A DNA stretch of 64,000 nucleotides from Pagrus major (Eukaryota; Chordata; Actinopteri; Spariformes; Sparidae). The notes beneath the pieces are model-generated. The model saw only the letters and a program-made list of their open reading frames with translations, searched no databases and was not told the DNA's origin. Below, in pieces: positions 49,501-61,805 of this stretch. Made by a program: the position numbers and the translations under genes. Position 1 is the stretch's first letter. Every line of letters begins with the position of its first letter. The stretch lies in assembly GCF_040436345.1 (NCBI RefSeq), contig NC_133234.1, positions 7,812,446-7,876,445 of the forward strand, in the 5' to 3' direction.

Positions 49501-50859
49501 TTATAGCCTTCAAACACGTACGTCATTGCTACTCTTTGGATTTTGGTGCTGTGTCAACCTGATATCTGTCTTAAAGCACTCTCTGGTGGAGAGCTAGATG
49601 AGACGATCCAGCCCCGTCACTGGAAGAAAGTATCATATCATATGACGTTTACATTATGTGCTGCCTTTCATGTCAGCTGGGTGATGGTGTGACAGCTAGG
49701 CGAGACAGTTGTCAAGCCAGAGACCACTGTTCTAGACGGCATTTCAACATCTGGGACAATTTCCAGCCGCGTTTATAGTGACACAACCAGGATTTCAAGC
49801 CAGGGGTTGGTTATTATTTATTATTTGCATATCTGAAGAAGGGGGGTGATGTTAAATGTTTTGTTGCTTGGGCTGTGAATACACTTTCTCTGGACTTAAC
49901 ATGCGAATACCCAAGTGTTACCTTATTATAATTAGGTCACTAACTGACAGCCACTAAAGGGGATAGATGTACAGATGAGACTGTTGCTTCAGTCCATCAC
50001 TGATCCAGCTGATTACTTGACCTGAATTTTTAACTGCTGAAAACGAAGAACAACTTAATTATTCCATAAAGACAAGTGCAGCATGATTTCAGAAAGCACT
50101 TTGTAAATCTTGGATCGCTAACTAGGCTACTTCTGTATGCTGCAGCTGGTGTTTTTGTAACACTACCTTTATTATCTATGACAGCGCTGTGAGTGCACCT
50201 GAATCCAAAGTAAAGCCAGATGGCTGAAAATATTCTGAATGGACAGCTTCTTTTTTTCTTCAGGCATATGTGGTACAAGGACGAGTGGAATGTGATGAAC
50301 AGAAGTTCTCCGAAAGTACAGTGATTTTTTGAGATGGACTGCAGAGAAAGTGGGAAAAAAAAGTATCCAAGGTTGTTTCAGGTGCTCTGACCTACTTTAG
50401 TATCTAGTATCACAAAACACAAGTTTTCTGACAAAGGGCGGGAACAAAAATGCAGAAAATGGAAAGTTGTGAAGGAACTGTGAGCATACATCGAAACTTT
50501 TTTCTGCTTGTTATAAAAAACAGGAAAAGAAGAAACATGAGGAGAGGTGTGAGAGACAGATGACCCAGTTTAGAAGACGCAAGAGACAATTATAAGGCAG
50601 ATTAAAAAATGTAACTGTATCGATCAACTCAAAGGACTGAAGAGTTTAATAAAACTATTGATATAAAAATAAAGTTCATCCGTGGTACTTAAAGTGGTTC
50701 AAATGGATTTGGTGATCTGAGACCAAACTGCACAAGTGATATCATTCTCATGTCTGTGCGTTAGCTGTGCTGTCAGGAAGTTATTATAGCTTACCTTAGC
50801 ATGAATACCAGAAGCCGCGTGTACATGAGGGTTTTTAAAACGCAGACAAACCCTCTAAA
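46600..50859. other. no gene seen upstream of rasd1
   Basis: Sequence 5' of rasd1 could hold enhancers, but none can be named from one sequence. Only the 48.2-kb repeat and a short TG tract near 47308 are visible. Confidence 0.5.
48185..48370 (+). repeat. copy of a repeat shared with 54240-54420
   Basis: CATGCATACCGTTTTGTGAG, TTCAGTCATTTAGGCACAGG and GACATGTTG correspond in order to CGGTCATATATGTTTTGTGA, TTGAGTTATTTGGGCATGAG and GGCATGTTGG in the 54.3-kb copy. Highly diverged. Confidence 0.4.
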
Positions 50860-51315
50860 AAATAGACCATAGCCATGTGGTAGCCATTTTCCTCTGACAT
50901 CACTCTCAGGCTGGGAAAGCTCAAATGTCGTACTGCGGTGTTCCAGGTTGCAAGTTATGTAGACGTGAGGAATCTGACAAATCCTCATCATTTCACTAAA
51001 TGCATTCTAAAATTCCAGCACAGATCATGGACGCATTTGATGTAATCGAAAGGTAGCGTTAGCTAGCGATTGGTTGAATGCTAACCTTAGCTAATGGGTT
51101 ATCAAATTTGTTGTTTTACTTTGAAGCATGGCCTGACATTCCTCCAGATTGTCAATATCCACCATCTTTTCAGTTGCACATTAATTGGGAAATGGTGGAA
51201 TGATAACAATTTGTCAGATTGCTTCTGTTTATACAACCTGCAAGCTGGAACACAGCAGCATAACATTATCCCAGCATTCAAGCTTTCCACATGGCCGTCA
51301 TGTTAATATGGTTTA
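50860..51315. repeat. foldback element with about 130-bp arms
   Basis: The inverse of 50870-50995 (TTGTCAGATTCCTCACGTCT, ACCTGGAACACC, CACATGGCTATGG) matches 51190-51310 (TTGTCAGATTGCTTCTGTTT, AGCTGGAACACA, CACATGGCCGTCA) imperfectly. Small mirror-image ORFs on both arms are by-products. Confidence 0.65.
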
Positions 51316-51461
51316 TTGCCATTTTACCTTCCTGTCTTTTTCCTATTGTGTCACGTTCAATGGCAAAAACTCTCCAGGAAAAAATAGAAATCAGCATGGT
51401 GGTCAATGATAATGAAAAAGGGGTTACTTTTTATGTATTTTACTTCAGTCTCTCCTTCAGA

Positions 51462-51882
51462 ATCAGAGTTGGTGCTGATAAAAACCGTGGCAGCACAGCA
51501 CCTCTACCCTACTTCACTGGCTCCTAGTTAATTCCTGTATCTCCTATAACATCAACCTCCTCACTTACAAATGCCTCCATGCTCCTCCACACCAGTACCT
51601 ATCAGACCCCCTGCACACTTATACCCCGTCCTGGACACCCATTGGTCCTCTCACCCCCCACGACACAAGCCTGTGGGCATTTGGGGACAGAGCCTCGAGT
51701 GTGCAGCCTCCACTCTTTGAAAAACTACCTGCTCACCAAGGCCTATGGTCTTAAGTAATTCTGTTACTCCTAGCAAACATTCCGACTATTATTTTCTGTT
51801 CTTGTGTTAGTTGTGTTTACTTGTGTGAGTAAACTGTCTCTCTCAAGGTGCTACACAAATGAAATTTATTTTTATTTTCAAG
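51462..51882 (+). mobile_element. LINE (L2-like) ORF2 C-terminus and 3' tail, truncated
   Basis: Translates in pieces as LLHWLLVN, LLTYKCLHAPPHQYLSDPLH, YTPSW and FGDRASSVQPPLF, the C-terminal pattern of L2/Rex-type reverse transcriptase proteins. Frame is lost in places. Ends TCAAGGTGCTACACAAATGA before an AT-rich tail. 5'-truncated and dead. Confidence 0.8.
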
Positions 51883-54800
51883 AATGTCCAGTACTACCAG
51901 TGAGTCACCCCTTACAGTTTTAACAGTTCCACTTTTACGTCTTTCTTGCCCAGACCTTGTGTTGTCCTGGTGATGCTCTTTTCTTTGTTGACTTCCCCTT
52001 CTCTTGTCTTCACAAAGAAAATAAAAATACTAATACTCCACTCTCATATGTCATTGTATGCTGCATCCAAGAACTCACAACATAAGATTAATCAAGTATT
52101 CTTGATTCACTAAGCGATCTTGTACCGTCTGCCAAATCAATCAGGAGGTCAAAGCATGTTTCGAGGCCAGCTGAGTTTCTCTGGTTCTATTTTCTGCTCG
52201 CTGCAGGAAAAAGATGAGAGGGTTGTTGGAGGCCACTCGCTGGAATTACTAGTCTTCATGCTCACTCAGGCTTCATTTGACATGATTGGCCATGTCTGGT
52301 GCTTAATTTAGGAGGAAAAGTGGAACAAGACAAAAAGTAGACATGCAAAGTGCTATATTGACATTGCTCCAAAAGCTGGACATTCATTGTCTTCATTCAT
52401 TTTAAAATGTTTATGATATTACCAAATAAGTGTGATACTTGGTATTGCCAGCGTTTCCCCTGCTCCTGTGTTTTTTCTCATCTCAGGTTACCTGTTGGGC
52501 TGATTGATGGGTGGTCCAGCCCACATTTAAGGGAGACTGGATGAGACGGCACTCTCTTTCTCCAGGCAAAGCATCTGCGACCCACTTTGAGTTCTGTTTT
52601 TTGTTTTCCCTTTTCCGGGATAGAGGCCTGGTAGTCCTGTTTTCTTGACCTTATTTGTTGGCTTAGCTTATGTGTTTATTTCCCTTTAGTTTAGGGAGAG
52701 AAACTCTGGTTCCTAAGGCCCACAGACGTCCCCCATCCTTTTGTTCATGTTGGCCAGGTCTCCATTCTCCCATAGTTTTGGTTAGTTTTGGGTATTATGC
52801 ATAAATTATTTATTTTGCAAACTCGCTCTCAGGTATGGCCTGTTCTAATATGTTGCTGGTCACAAGGTAGAGCCAACTGTTTGTTTTGGTTGTGGCCGTA
52901 ACAGGTATATTACTTTCATACTTACTAGTAGTTACTACACCATATGTCACCAAAGAAAATTCTTTGCATCTTTTGCAATTTCCTTTTTGGTATTCTGCTT
53001 CAGGTAGTCACATTAGCCCTCTGTTCAGCCGAACTGCATTCAGACCAGACAAAGGATGTCACAGACCCAATGTGGTTAATAAAGAAATATAGACAAGAGC
53101 GATTATAAAGTGTATACAGTGCATGAGTGTTTTTTTCTAGAATAATGAATAATGGTGTACCACTTAGGATTAAAAGTCAAGTTTAGACCTTAGACAAACT
53201 AGTTGACAAAGATACAAATGAACCATGTATATACTGTATCAGTGACAGCGTATATGCTAGCGGATAAGTAATAAGAAACGTCAAGTAGAGAAATGCCAAA
53301 TATGTTTGAGGTAGTTTAGAAACATTGCTGCCGTTACATTATGATTGAGCATTGAATGATTTTCAACTGTATGTTTATGTCAAAGAAGTCTAAATATGAA
53401 AGACAAGCTAGCTAATTAAAAAAAAAGGAAGGTAGGTTGTCTGTGCAAATAGCTTAGTATGACCAATATTTACATCTATTGTAAAGAGGCAACCTCTAGT
53501 GGCAATAGTAATTAAGAGGAAAGCAAAGGAGGCAATCAGGTGATGTCATCCCAGTTGCCAGGGTAAAATCATTCTACAAAACATATCACATTCACATTAG
53601 AGGTTCATGACATGACTTTCATATCAGGAGGTGGAGGGGATGGTGTTTGAGTCACAGGCCAGAAGGCTGCCAAGTCAGTGACCGCAGTTCAAGACTGCGC
53701 GTCAACATTTCTAAGCGTGATACCACTGCTTATTTTTTAGGAAACCTCAGGACAATTTACAGCCTTGTTTGTGGCGACAATACAGATATTTTTGACCAGA
53801 AGTCGGGACTTCGGCCATGTTTGTGGCAACAAAAGCAGGTGTTATTGATGAGACCTTGGGACATCTCCAGCTGTGTTTGTGGCTTCCAAAACAGGTACTT
53901 TAAGCTAAAACATGATCTTTTCTAACCATTACCACGTGGTTTTAGTGCCTTAACCTCACCAAACCATAAGCACAGTGTTGCCACAACATAATATAGGAAA
54001 TTTAACCTAAAGAAACATAAAGCTGCAACATAAACAATTGTTAAGTTTCAACATACCTTTGGTTTGCTCATACATTGCCATCATCTATTCTGGTGATTGG
54101 TTTGGTGTCATAGTCGAAGACTGTCAAAGTCCATCCAAGGAGGAGGATGGAGACGGTGGTTGGGACCTCACCATTTAGTTTTGTTCTTAAAACTACCAAA
54201 CTGCAACCCTTTCACAACTTTAACCTTGTGATGACAAAGGACAATTTTAACTGCTGCTGGTGGGCTACTCTCAAATGATCATATGTCATAGTTTTCATGC
54301 TTTTGTGGGAACGGTCATATATGTTTTGTGAGTAATTGGCATTCAACCTATTGAGTTATTTGGGCATGAGGGCATGTTGGACAAAGTTTAATATGTAGCC
54401 AAAATGAAAGGTTAAGTAGCAGACCCACTTTCTCTGCATTATAACATAAATGTGAGAATACAGGAGACTACTTACGTATGTAGAAGCTACTCAGTTATAA
54501 ACGAGCCAAATGTCTCATTTCTCACAGGAGCTGCATTAGGACAGCTTGCTGCAATCAAACACATAAGTAGCACTTTGATCATTCCCGGCCCACACCTGCC
54601 TGTGAGAGGTAGACATGCAAAAGTACAGACTTAATTGCATCCATTAGCAGTCTTGATGTCTTCAGGCGGCAAAAACATAGACAGCAGTGCTCCAAACCCT
54701 GAGTCACTTTCTTTATTACATAAAATATCCCACTAACATGGATCACGTCGCCAGGCAGGTTGGAAATGTTTGCATAGGTACAGTAAAAAGCCGTTACTGG

Positions 54801-56283
54801 TGTAGTTCCTCTGACATTTGAAAAGGGACACATTTCAGATAACATCAAAAACCTGTAGAACACTGAATAACTGTGTATTACATGAAATCTGTTGTTACGA
54901 TAATGGCAGTGTTGAAAGCTATCTATTTAAGTTCCATCACATCTAGCCCAGCATTTCCTTAAATGTAGTCATCATGTAGGGTTTTTCAAGGAATTGTAGC
55001 ATTTTAGATTAATTGAGAACTCATGGCAGTGATGAAACAATACGCTAGCTGTCGCCTTGTGTTTTAAGTATTTGCTATTATCTTACTAATACCTCGAAAT
55101 GGAGCAATTTGCACCATTTTACTTCAAGAATAACACAGTGCCTGCAGGTCAAAAAACTGTTTGTGTTGACACAGTAATGCATTTGAAAAGAAACACCTAT
55201 AACAAAAGGAATAATATGTAATGGTATCAACATCTCACAAGTCATTAACATCACTGGGTCATCAATATAATAGGACTTTTTCCACAGTGGACAGTGAGAC
55301 TTGTCAAACACAGGTGCCATGTTGAACATCAATAATGACTTCATTCCACGCAGGTGTGTCAGTTACAGATGGAGGTACTGTGCATGGTGACAATGGTGCA
55401 TCTAAATGGAACAAAGCCATCGATAATGTCATTAGCTACACCTGTGTTTTACCTGCTATGACAAAACCAAACATTTCCTTTAAAACCTCTCCTGGAAATA
55501 TTTACATTTCACTTTTGAATGTTTTACGTGAAGTGTAAAAAAAAACACGTTACATTCATGAACTATGTACTTATTGGATTTCTACTTCTTCTTGTCTTGA
55601 GGCGGAACTAAACCACCAGAACTGGTGAGTCAGGCTTTCTCTGGAAAAGTGTGTAGTTTGTATTTGGCTCTGTATCTTTGACTCTACCCTGCGCTAAAAT
55701 TTCCCTCCTGTGGCAGTACCTAACATGAATTTGGAAGGTAGATCGTCTTAAGAATTAAGTCTGATTTATGACAGGGTGGTCAACTCTTTTACTCAGTGTC
55801 GCTCGAGAGAAGTGTGCCATGGTCTTGGGTTTTATTTTGATTGTTTTGTCTTTTATGCTGAAAGAGACTTTCCTCCATGTGTCATATTTTGCTTCACAGT
55901 TCCTGTCTTTGAATATTTCCCTGTGTTTTTAGTCAGTGTGTTTGGGTTTTTGTCTGGATTGAGCTTTTCATTATTAAAGTTTTTTGTTTCTTTTTCATTT
56001 TTTTTATTCAATAGAATAAAATTATTGCTCAACATGTTCCTTTCATGTTGCTCACCTGGAGAGTTCTGTTATGCCGGGGATATCATCATTCGTTGTGCGA
56101 TGTGGCTGGGTAGTCACAGCGGCTGGGGGATAGTGTATGGTTACCATGGCGAATGCTGCTCGCCCGACAGGAACAGGATTCTGTTGCGTAACACTCTGAG
56201 GTGTTGAGCGCCAAACCATAAATCAAACTTTAGGTTGTTGGGAGTGGTGAGCATGTTTTTACTGCTCGTACAACCTAATACAG
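51883..56283. other. no gene seen; old repeats
   Basis: 52490-53095 has the feel of a degraded mobile element ending GTCACAGACCCAATGTGGTT but no ends could be paired. 53650-54420 is repeat-derived. Confidence 0.45.
53749..53905 (+). repeat. three degenerate 48-56-bp tandem units
   Basis: Units start at 53749, 53805 and 53858. Each has GGAC, then TGTTTGTGGC, then an ACAGGT/ACAGAT-like end. A single related unit lies near 49753-49800. Part of a larger repeat that continues with 'CCTCACCAAACC' motifs to about 54420. Confidence 0.55.
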
Positions 56284-56412
56284 CTTTAAAGGAATAATTA
56301 GGCATTTTGGGAGATAAGCTCATTTGCTTTCTTGCGAGTTAGATGAGAAGACTGATAGCACTCTCATGTCAATGCGTTAAGTATGGATCTAGTTCCAGGA
56401 GGTAATTAACTT
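56284..56412 (+). repeat. fragment of the 'TTTAAAGGAATA...CATTTTGGGA' fish repeat
   Basis: TTTAAAGGAATAATTAGGCA, TTTTGGGAGATAAGCTCATT, TGCTTTCTTGCGAGTTAGAT and GAGAAGACTGATAGCACTCT follow the order of a common teleost MITE. The right end is lost. Confidence 0.6.
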
Positions 56413-57649
56413 GACTGGAAACTGTAATCTTGATGAATGCCATTCTGCCCAGTAGTTCTGTGCGGCATTTGTGGCGGATGCCTGTCAACTTTATGGAGGC
56501 TGCATCACCACCTGGCTCCACCTCCATACTTGACTCACAGACGTGACAGTGGTATCAACGTTCTCATTGAATCCTCAACAAGAAAGCAATTAAGCACATG
56601 TCATATAACATCGAGCTTAAACGTGAGGAGCAATAGAAAGCATCCTGACTGGAAGCATCACATACTGGCATGGTTAGTGGTTGATGTCATAAGCATGTTG
56701 CCAAAATCAAAAATGGAACACTTGTTGCAGTTTGATTGTTGCCATTGAATCCACACTGGAGGTGGATTAATGATTGGGGCTGATGGTAAGTCTGTCGTTC
56801 AGTCACTCTGTCCTCGTGACAGGATGGGAATCCTCGGCCAAACCAGGAGCAGGAAGCGCCTGGGAAGGAGGTGATTATTCATGCTTGCGGCGCTGACTCC
56901 TCTGCTGATAGATCAGTCCAGTGAATGGTCTGTAAATACAGCAGAACAAACATATAATGGGATAATAAATCAGAGGCAAGAACGCCGTACCACTCTGCGC
57001 CTGGAACGCTGTGTGTGTGTGTGTGTTGAACCGTGAATAATAGGAAGATGTCTTGTGTCTGCACATATTCCTCCACCCTGTTGCACATGAATGCACACAC
57101 AAGTTTTACACCACTGACACCCAAATCAACTTACAGCTGGACCAGAGAACAACAGCTCTGGTCCTTGTGTGTAATTGTGGGAATTTGAAAAAAAAAAAGC
57201 CCTAATATGTGAGAGAAACAACTCGACAGGAGGCCGAGAGCAAGCCAGAGATCGATGACACAGAAACACTGAATCACTAGACACATTTGAAGAGTGTGAA
57301 GGAGAATGAAGGATGCAGGCAAGCTTTTGCTATATTTTGTGGGAATACTGTATCTTGACAGCTCTGCCAAGCCTGTGGTGTCCTGATCGGAGTGTGTCGT
57401 CACAAGTGTATTCTATCTTTTTAAGGTATAGGAGGGGCCAAATGGGAGAAAAACATTTTTAAAAGTAGTTGATTAACTTCTGTAGCTGGCAAGCTATTTG
57501 CTAACATGCTAGCCAGAGACCTCCATGGAAAATAAATGAAAAGGTGCAGTTGGCAGGGAAGAGACCCCTCCATGAGTCTCTCCTGCACACGCAATCAGAA
57601 CTCTGGATAATGTCTGAAGTTTCTTATGTTCCACATATCACATCCCAAA

Positions 57650-57990
57650 TATTTTTAAAGGTTCTCTATTATACTTTAGTTTTGGGCGTCTACTAGAACT
57701 TTTTTATATGCTTCAGTTATTAAGAAACACATTATTTTTCTCACACTGTCCTTTGCTGCAGCACCTCTTTTCACGCTTTGTTTTAGCTCGTCAAGGCCCG
57801 CCTCTCGAAAATTCTGATTGGTCAGCTCTCACAGGCCCGAGCAGAGTCTACTCTGAATATCGGCTGTGTGGATTGAGCATTTTAATACTTTCATAGTATT
57901 TATATAGCTCCTAGACCTGCTTTACAATCTGGCTTTGTACAAATCTGGCTTTGTACAGTACACACAGACATTTAAAGCTCGACTAAGACT
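57650..57990 (+). repeat. MITE family X, copy 2
   Basis: Contains TCTACTAGAAC, GCTGCAGCACCTCTTTTCAC, CTGATTGGTC, CACAGGCCCGAGCAG and AGTATTTATATAGCTCC, matching 4625-4915. Non-coding. Confidence 0.65.
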
Positions 57991-59107
57991 CTGGTTTGCA
58001 GTTAACACATTCATTTAGTATGTTTTGTTGATAACAAGGTGCAGACCAGAAGTGGAAAATAAATATAATTAAGTGATACGTCTATGAATAGATCTACTCT
58101 CACAAGGGCACTAGTGGAAGTCAAAACTAAGGCACCAAAATGTTTGCAGCCATTAAGTTTCTTCAAGAGCTTTCATACTATCTGGCACCAGCCTTCACCA
58201 CTACATCTTCATTTGTATCTATCAGAGAGCAAGAAAGCTGAGAGGTATAGTGTGAACTCACTCACTCACTATTTCCACTCAGTGTGATCTATCCCACTGG
58301 TGCCTTTTTCGATTCAGATCACTGTATGAGGTAATGTTCTACCAGACACCTTGCTTTCCTCGCAGTTTTGAGATCATTCAGAATCAAAGCCAAAAGCAAA
58401 AGACAAATATAGCATATGAATCTTATCCCAGTAACAGTGTTTGGTAAAATCTGGCTCCTGCCTTTTCCCCCAATTCTGGGCTAAATGACACAATTGTGGA
58501 TTGACACTGCCGGAAATTGACACAGCGACATGTGCACCTGTGCTTTCATTCACAGCATGTGTGAAATCTGCAGAGAAGCAGACTTCCGACCCTGCCAAGG
58601 CTAACCTCCCTTTTCCTTTTCAAGTGTAACGTGACTTTCATTTCATTCACGATTGAGGCCATTCTGAAAGAACACTGAACACTGAAAGACTTATGTATGT
58701 AGCACAAATATGGGCGAGAAGATATGAATAAAAAAAGAAAAATAACCTTCAGGGGCTTGACGAGGTAGGAAGTGGACAAAGATGTAATGAGATTCATATT
58801 TGGATTGGTCACTAATTATGCTTCTGACTCTGTATTATGGTGAGTGTATGTGTCTGCGGTCAGGTTTATGTATAGGATAAATGTAGGTCAGTCAGTTGTG
58901 ACCTAGTCAACCTGACATTTTCATTTTTCTTGCTGCTCCAATCCAGGTGAAGCCTTTTGTGGGGTCCTAAGTATAGCAATAGTGACAATATGATGTTTTA
59001 ATTAACTGTATATCACTGTTTAATCATAAGCAGCTATTATGTGTCAGGTTAACCACTCATGTAATGCAAAGGATTCAGGTTAATTAACATTAACACCTAT
59101 ACACCTG
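57991..59107. other. no gene seen
   Basis: No recognisable exon, RNA gene or repeat end. Confidence 0.5.
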
Positions 59108-59130
59108 CCCCCCCCCCACCCCCCCCACCC

Positions 59131-59178
<48 letters not shown>
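59108..59178. repeat. poly-C tract followed by (AC)n
   Basis: C10-A-C8-A-C6 at 59108-59133, then AC repeats. The minus strand carries G runs long enough for a G-quadruplex. Confidence 0.95.
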
Positions 59179-59179
<1 letters not shown>

Positions 59180-59516
59180 GGTTTAATGAGCGGGGGCACA
59201 CAGCAGCTGCTTCCACACAGAGCTCTGCCTCATTTGTGACTAGCTTATGCAGTCATAGCATGTTTGTGCATTTCCGTGTGTATGTGGGTGTGTGTATTTC
59301 TGCACAGTTGTCTGTGCGGACAGATGTCCAGAAGTAGGTCACTCATAACTGTTTTTTAGGTCTTATCTCGTAAATGCTGTGGACGAGCAGGAGGAGGAGG
59401 ACGCGAGGAAGAAAGGATTCAGCGACAAGGCTTTTGAAGCAGGAAAATAAGAAAAAAAAGATACGTCCACCTCTTCTGATCCTTCTCTTTCTGTATATCT
59501 CAGCTTATGGCGGAAC

Positions 59517-60381
59517 TAGGGGTGGGCGATATGGCAAAAATATCATATCACGATTTATTAAAAATAAAATCACGATTTCGATTTTATCACGATCTTAAAT
59601 CAAAAAAAGAAAAACAGACAATTTAGGCCAAAGAACCTTTCTGAACAGATTTTAATTTAAATAGTTGCAGTTTTGCCAACATGTGCAAACAACATAAACA
59701 TACTAAAAGGTAAACAACAACACTGATAAAGTGCACTCTTGCAACATAAAAGGTAGCTTTCAATAAACATGAAAGTAAAATATCAATGAAGACATTACTG
59801 TTTGTTTTATTCAACACAGTCATTTTAACAGGATTTAAGTATATCAAAACACTAAATAGCTTATTGAAAAGGGTCCGTCAGTGGTCGGACTATCCGATGG
59901 GGGGGGTGGGGGGTTCGCGGTAATTTGAACACTGTACAATTAGCGCAATTTACGGTTTATTAGCGGCCAAGCGCGACCTATCCATGCGCCCGTGTGTGTG
60001 TGTGCGTGCGTGCATGCGCACCCGAGAGAGGCGGCAGGTGGAGGGGCTAGCTGGCAGAGATGAGAGATGGTGAAACGCTGTTTTTTTGTTTTTTTTTAAA
60101 AGCGACCAACTCCTCCGTTTGGCTTTCAGCCATGGCTCTGCATGCGGCTACCGCTACACACATAAACAAGGAGGCCGGTAAGAAGGCGCGTCACTGCCCG
60201 TAATTCGCTATGATTGGTCGGTCAGGTTGACGACGTAATACGTTTGGTGCGTCGGTGCATCAGTATAGAACTGCAATTTATAGACTGTGCCCTAGACGAT
60301 CCCTACGATCTCTGCACTTTGGCAGATCGTCTACACACTCTAATCCTTCACGATCTAATATCGTCATATCGCACACCCCTA
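59517..60381. mobile_element. 865-bp non-autonomous hAT-type element
   Basis: Ends TAGGGGTGGGCGATATGG at left and the inverted TAGGGGTGTGCGATATG at right. An exact 8-bp target duplication, GGCGGAAC, lies at 59509-59516 and 60382-60389. The 8-bp duplication and TAGGGGTG ends are typical of hAT MITEs. The subterminal sequence is rich in ATCACGAT-like motifs. The interior has a poly-G tract (about 59899-59913) and GC-rich sequence; no transposase frame is seen. Confidence 0.88.
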
Positions 60382-60389
60382 GGCGGAAC

Positions 60390-61801
60390 TAATGAATGTT
60401 GTGCTCAATAGCTGGAGATGAAAACACAAGAGAGGAGGAAGAGGGGTGGGAGTGGAATAGTACATCAGTTTCCTACCCAGGTAGCCCTGTCTGCCAAATT
60501 AGAATTGCAGCAAGCCCAAAAAACGGAAGCCAACAGTCAACAATTCTGTAGACAGGATGAACTTTAAAATAACTTGTTGCCAGAGGTTGCCAACCTGATT
60601 GAGGTTCACTCTCCGGATGAACCGGACCTCTTCCACTACTAAGTAATGTTAAATGTTAAATTTATATATATATGTATAAATATATATGTATATATAGTTT
60701 CATACTATATCCATGACCATGTCTGACCGTGCCCAAATGATCAAATTCCACTGTGTCCTCAATGCATATTGGACTGCATTCCCCCCCTATACACAAGTGA
60801 TTTGCCAAATGTAAGATGAAGAAAGACTTACCCTTCATATCTTATCGCCACCTTGTAAGCCACGGCTACTATGGCAGTCAGGACGAGACCAACAGGACTG
60901 GCACCACTGAAGACAGCGAAGGAGAGAAGAGCGAGAAAGAGGTTATACAGTATATTGTGCGTGGCATTCTCAGTAGAGTAGCCACTTCAGGTCATCAATC
61001 TCAAACAGAACAAAGACAGCAGAACTTGAGAATGAATTAATATTAAAAAATCCCAAAACAACCAATGAGGAGTGAAACTGAATTTTTTAAAGATGTGCCT
61101 GTAAATCAATAAATCAACTATATTTTACACATTTTTTAAATAAGTTTAAAACATTGTTTATGCTGTAGTTCAACCTTGCAAGGAGAAATAAACCCGCACA
61201 CAACACACTGACCTACATACACCTGATCAGAAAGTGGCATACTGATTATTTTTTCAATGAAAAGGTATGAGTGAAAAGGAAGAATATGAACGGCGGACTG
61301 AAAGCATTCGCATGTGGAACCATAGTGTAGGTAATAAAAAGGTATTATCTGAAATCACTGAGGCACATATCACATTTTCAATGTTTACACCTTTTTGATA
61401 CCTCGACTGCCACTTGTTTGAATGCTCCCAGGAAATGATTTCATTTCTACCATACCACCTATTGAAGTTTATCAATGCCCACATTGTCATTAAAGCAAAG
61501 AAAGAAGCATAATGACATCAATCAGAACAACAACACAGTGTGGGGCCAGTTAAAGCTGAATTGCTGATGAGGCTTATAAAACTGTTCACCATGACCTACT
61601 TAGCAGTAAGTAACGGAGGCACACAGATATAGACAAAACTCTAGTCCAGTCTAATTTAGTTCATTTCTGGTCCTTTTTAAAAGGCCACTTGGAAAAATAT
61701 ATAATGACGAGATGAAAGGATACAAAGAATACTATTGTTAATTATTCCAATTTTGAATTTCTTTTCTGTTCGACAGCAACAACAATAATATTTAGAGAAC
61801 A
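60390..61801. other. no gene seen between the hAT and TTAA elements
   Basis: Includes an AT-rich stretch (60658-60710, TATATATG type). No conserved exon recognised. Confidence 0.5.
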
Positions 61802-61805
61802 TTAA

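Noticed and set aside
50791-51409. Pair of similar small proteins on opposite strands (ICQIPHVYITC / ICQIASVYTTC)
   Set aside because: They come from the two arms of a foldback repeat and not from related genes.
55776-56207. 143-codon hydrophobic Phe-rich frame
   Set aside because: Composition follows T-rich DNA; no family resemblance and no exon boundaries.
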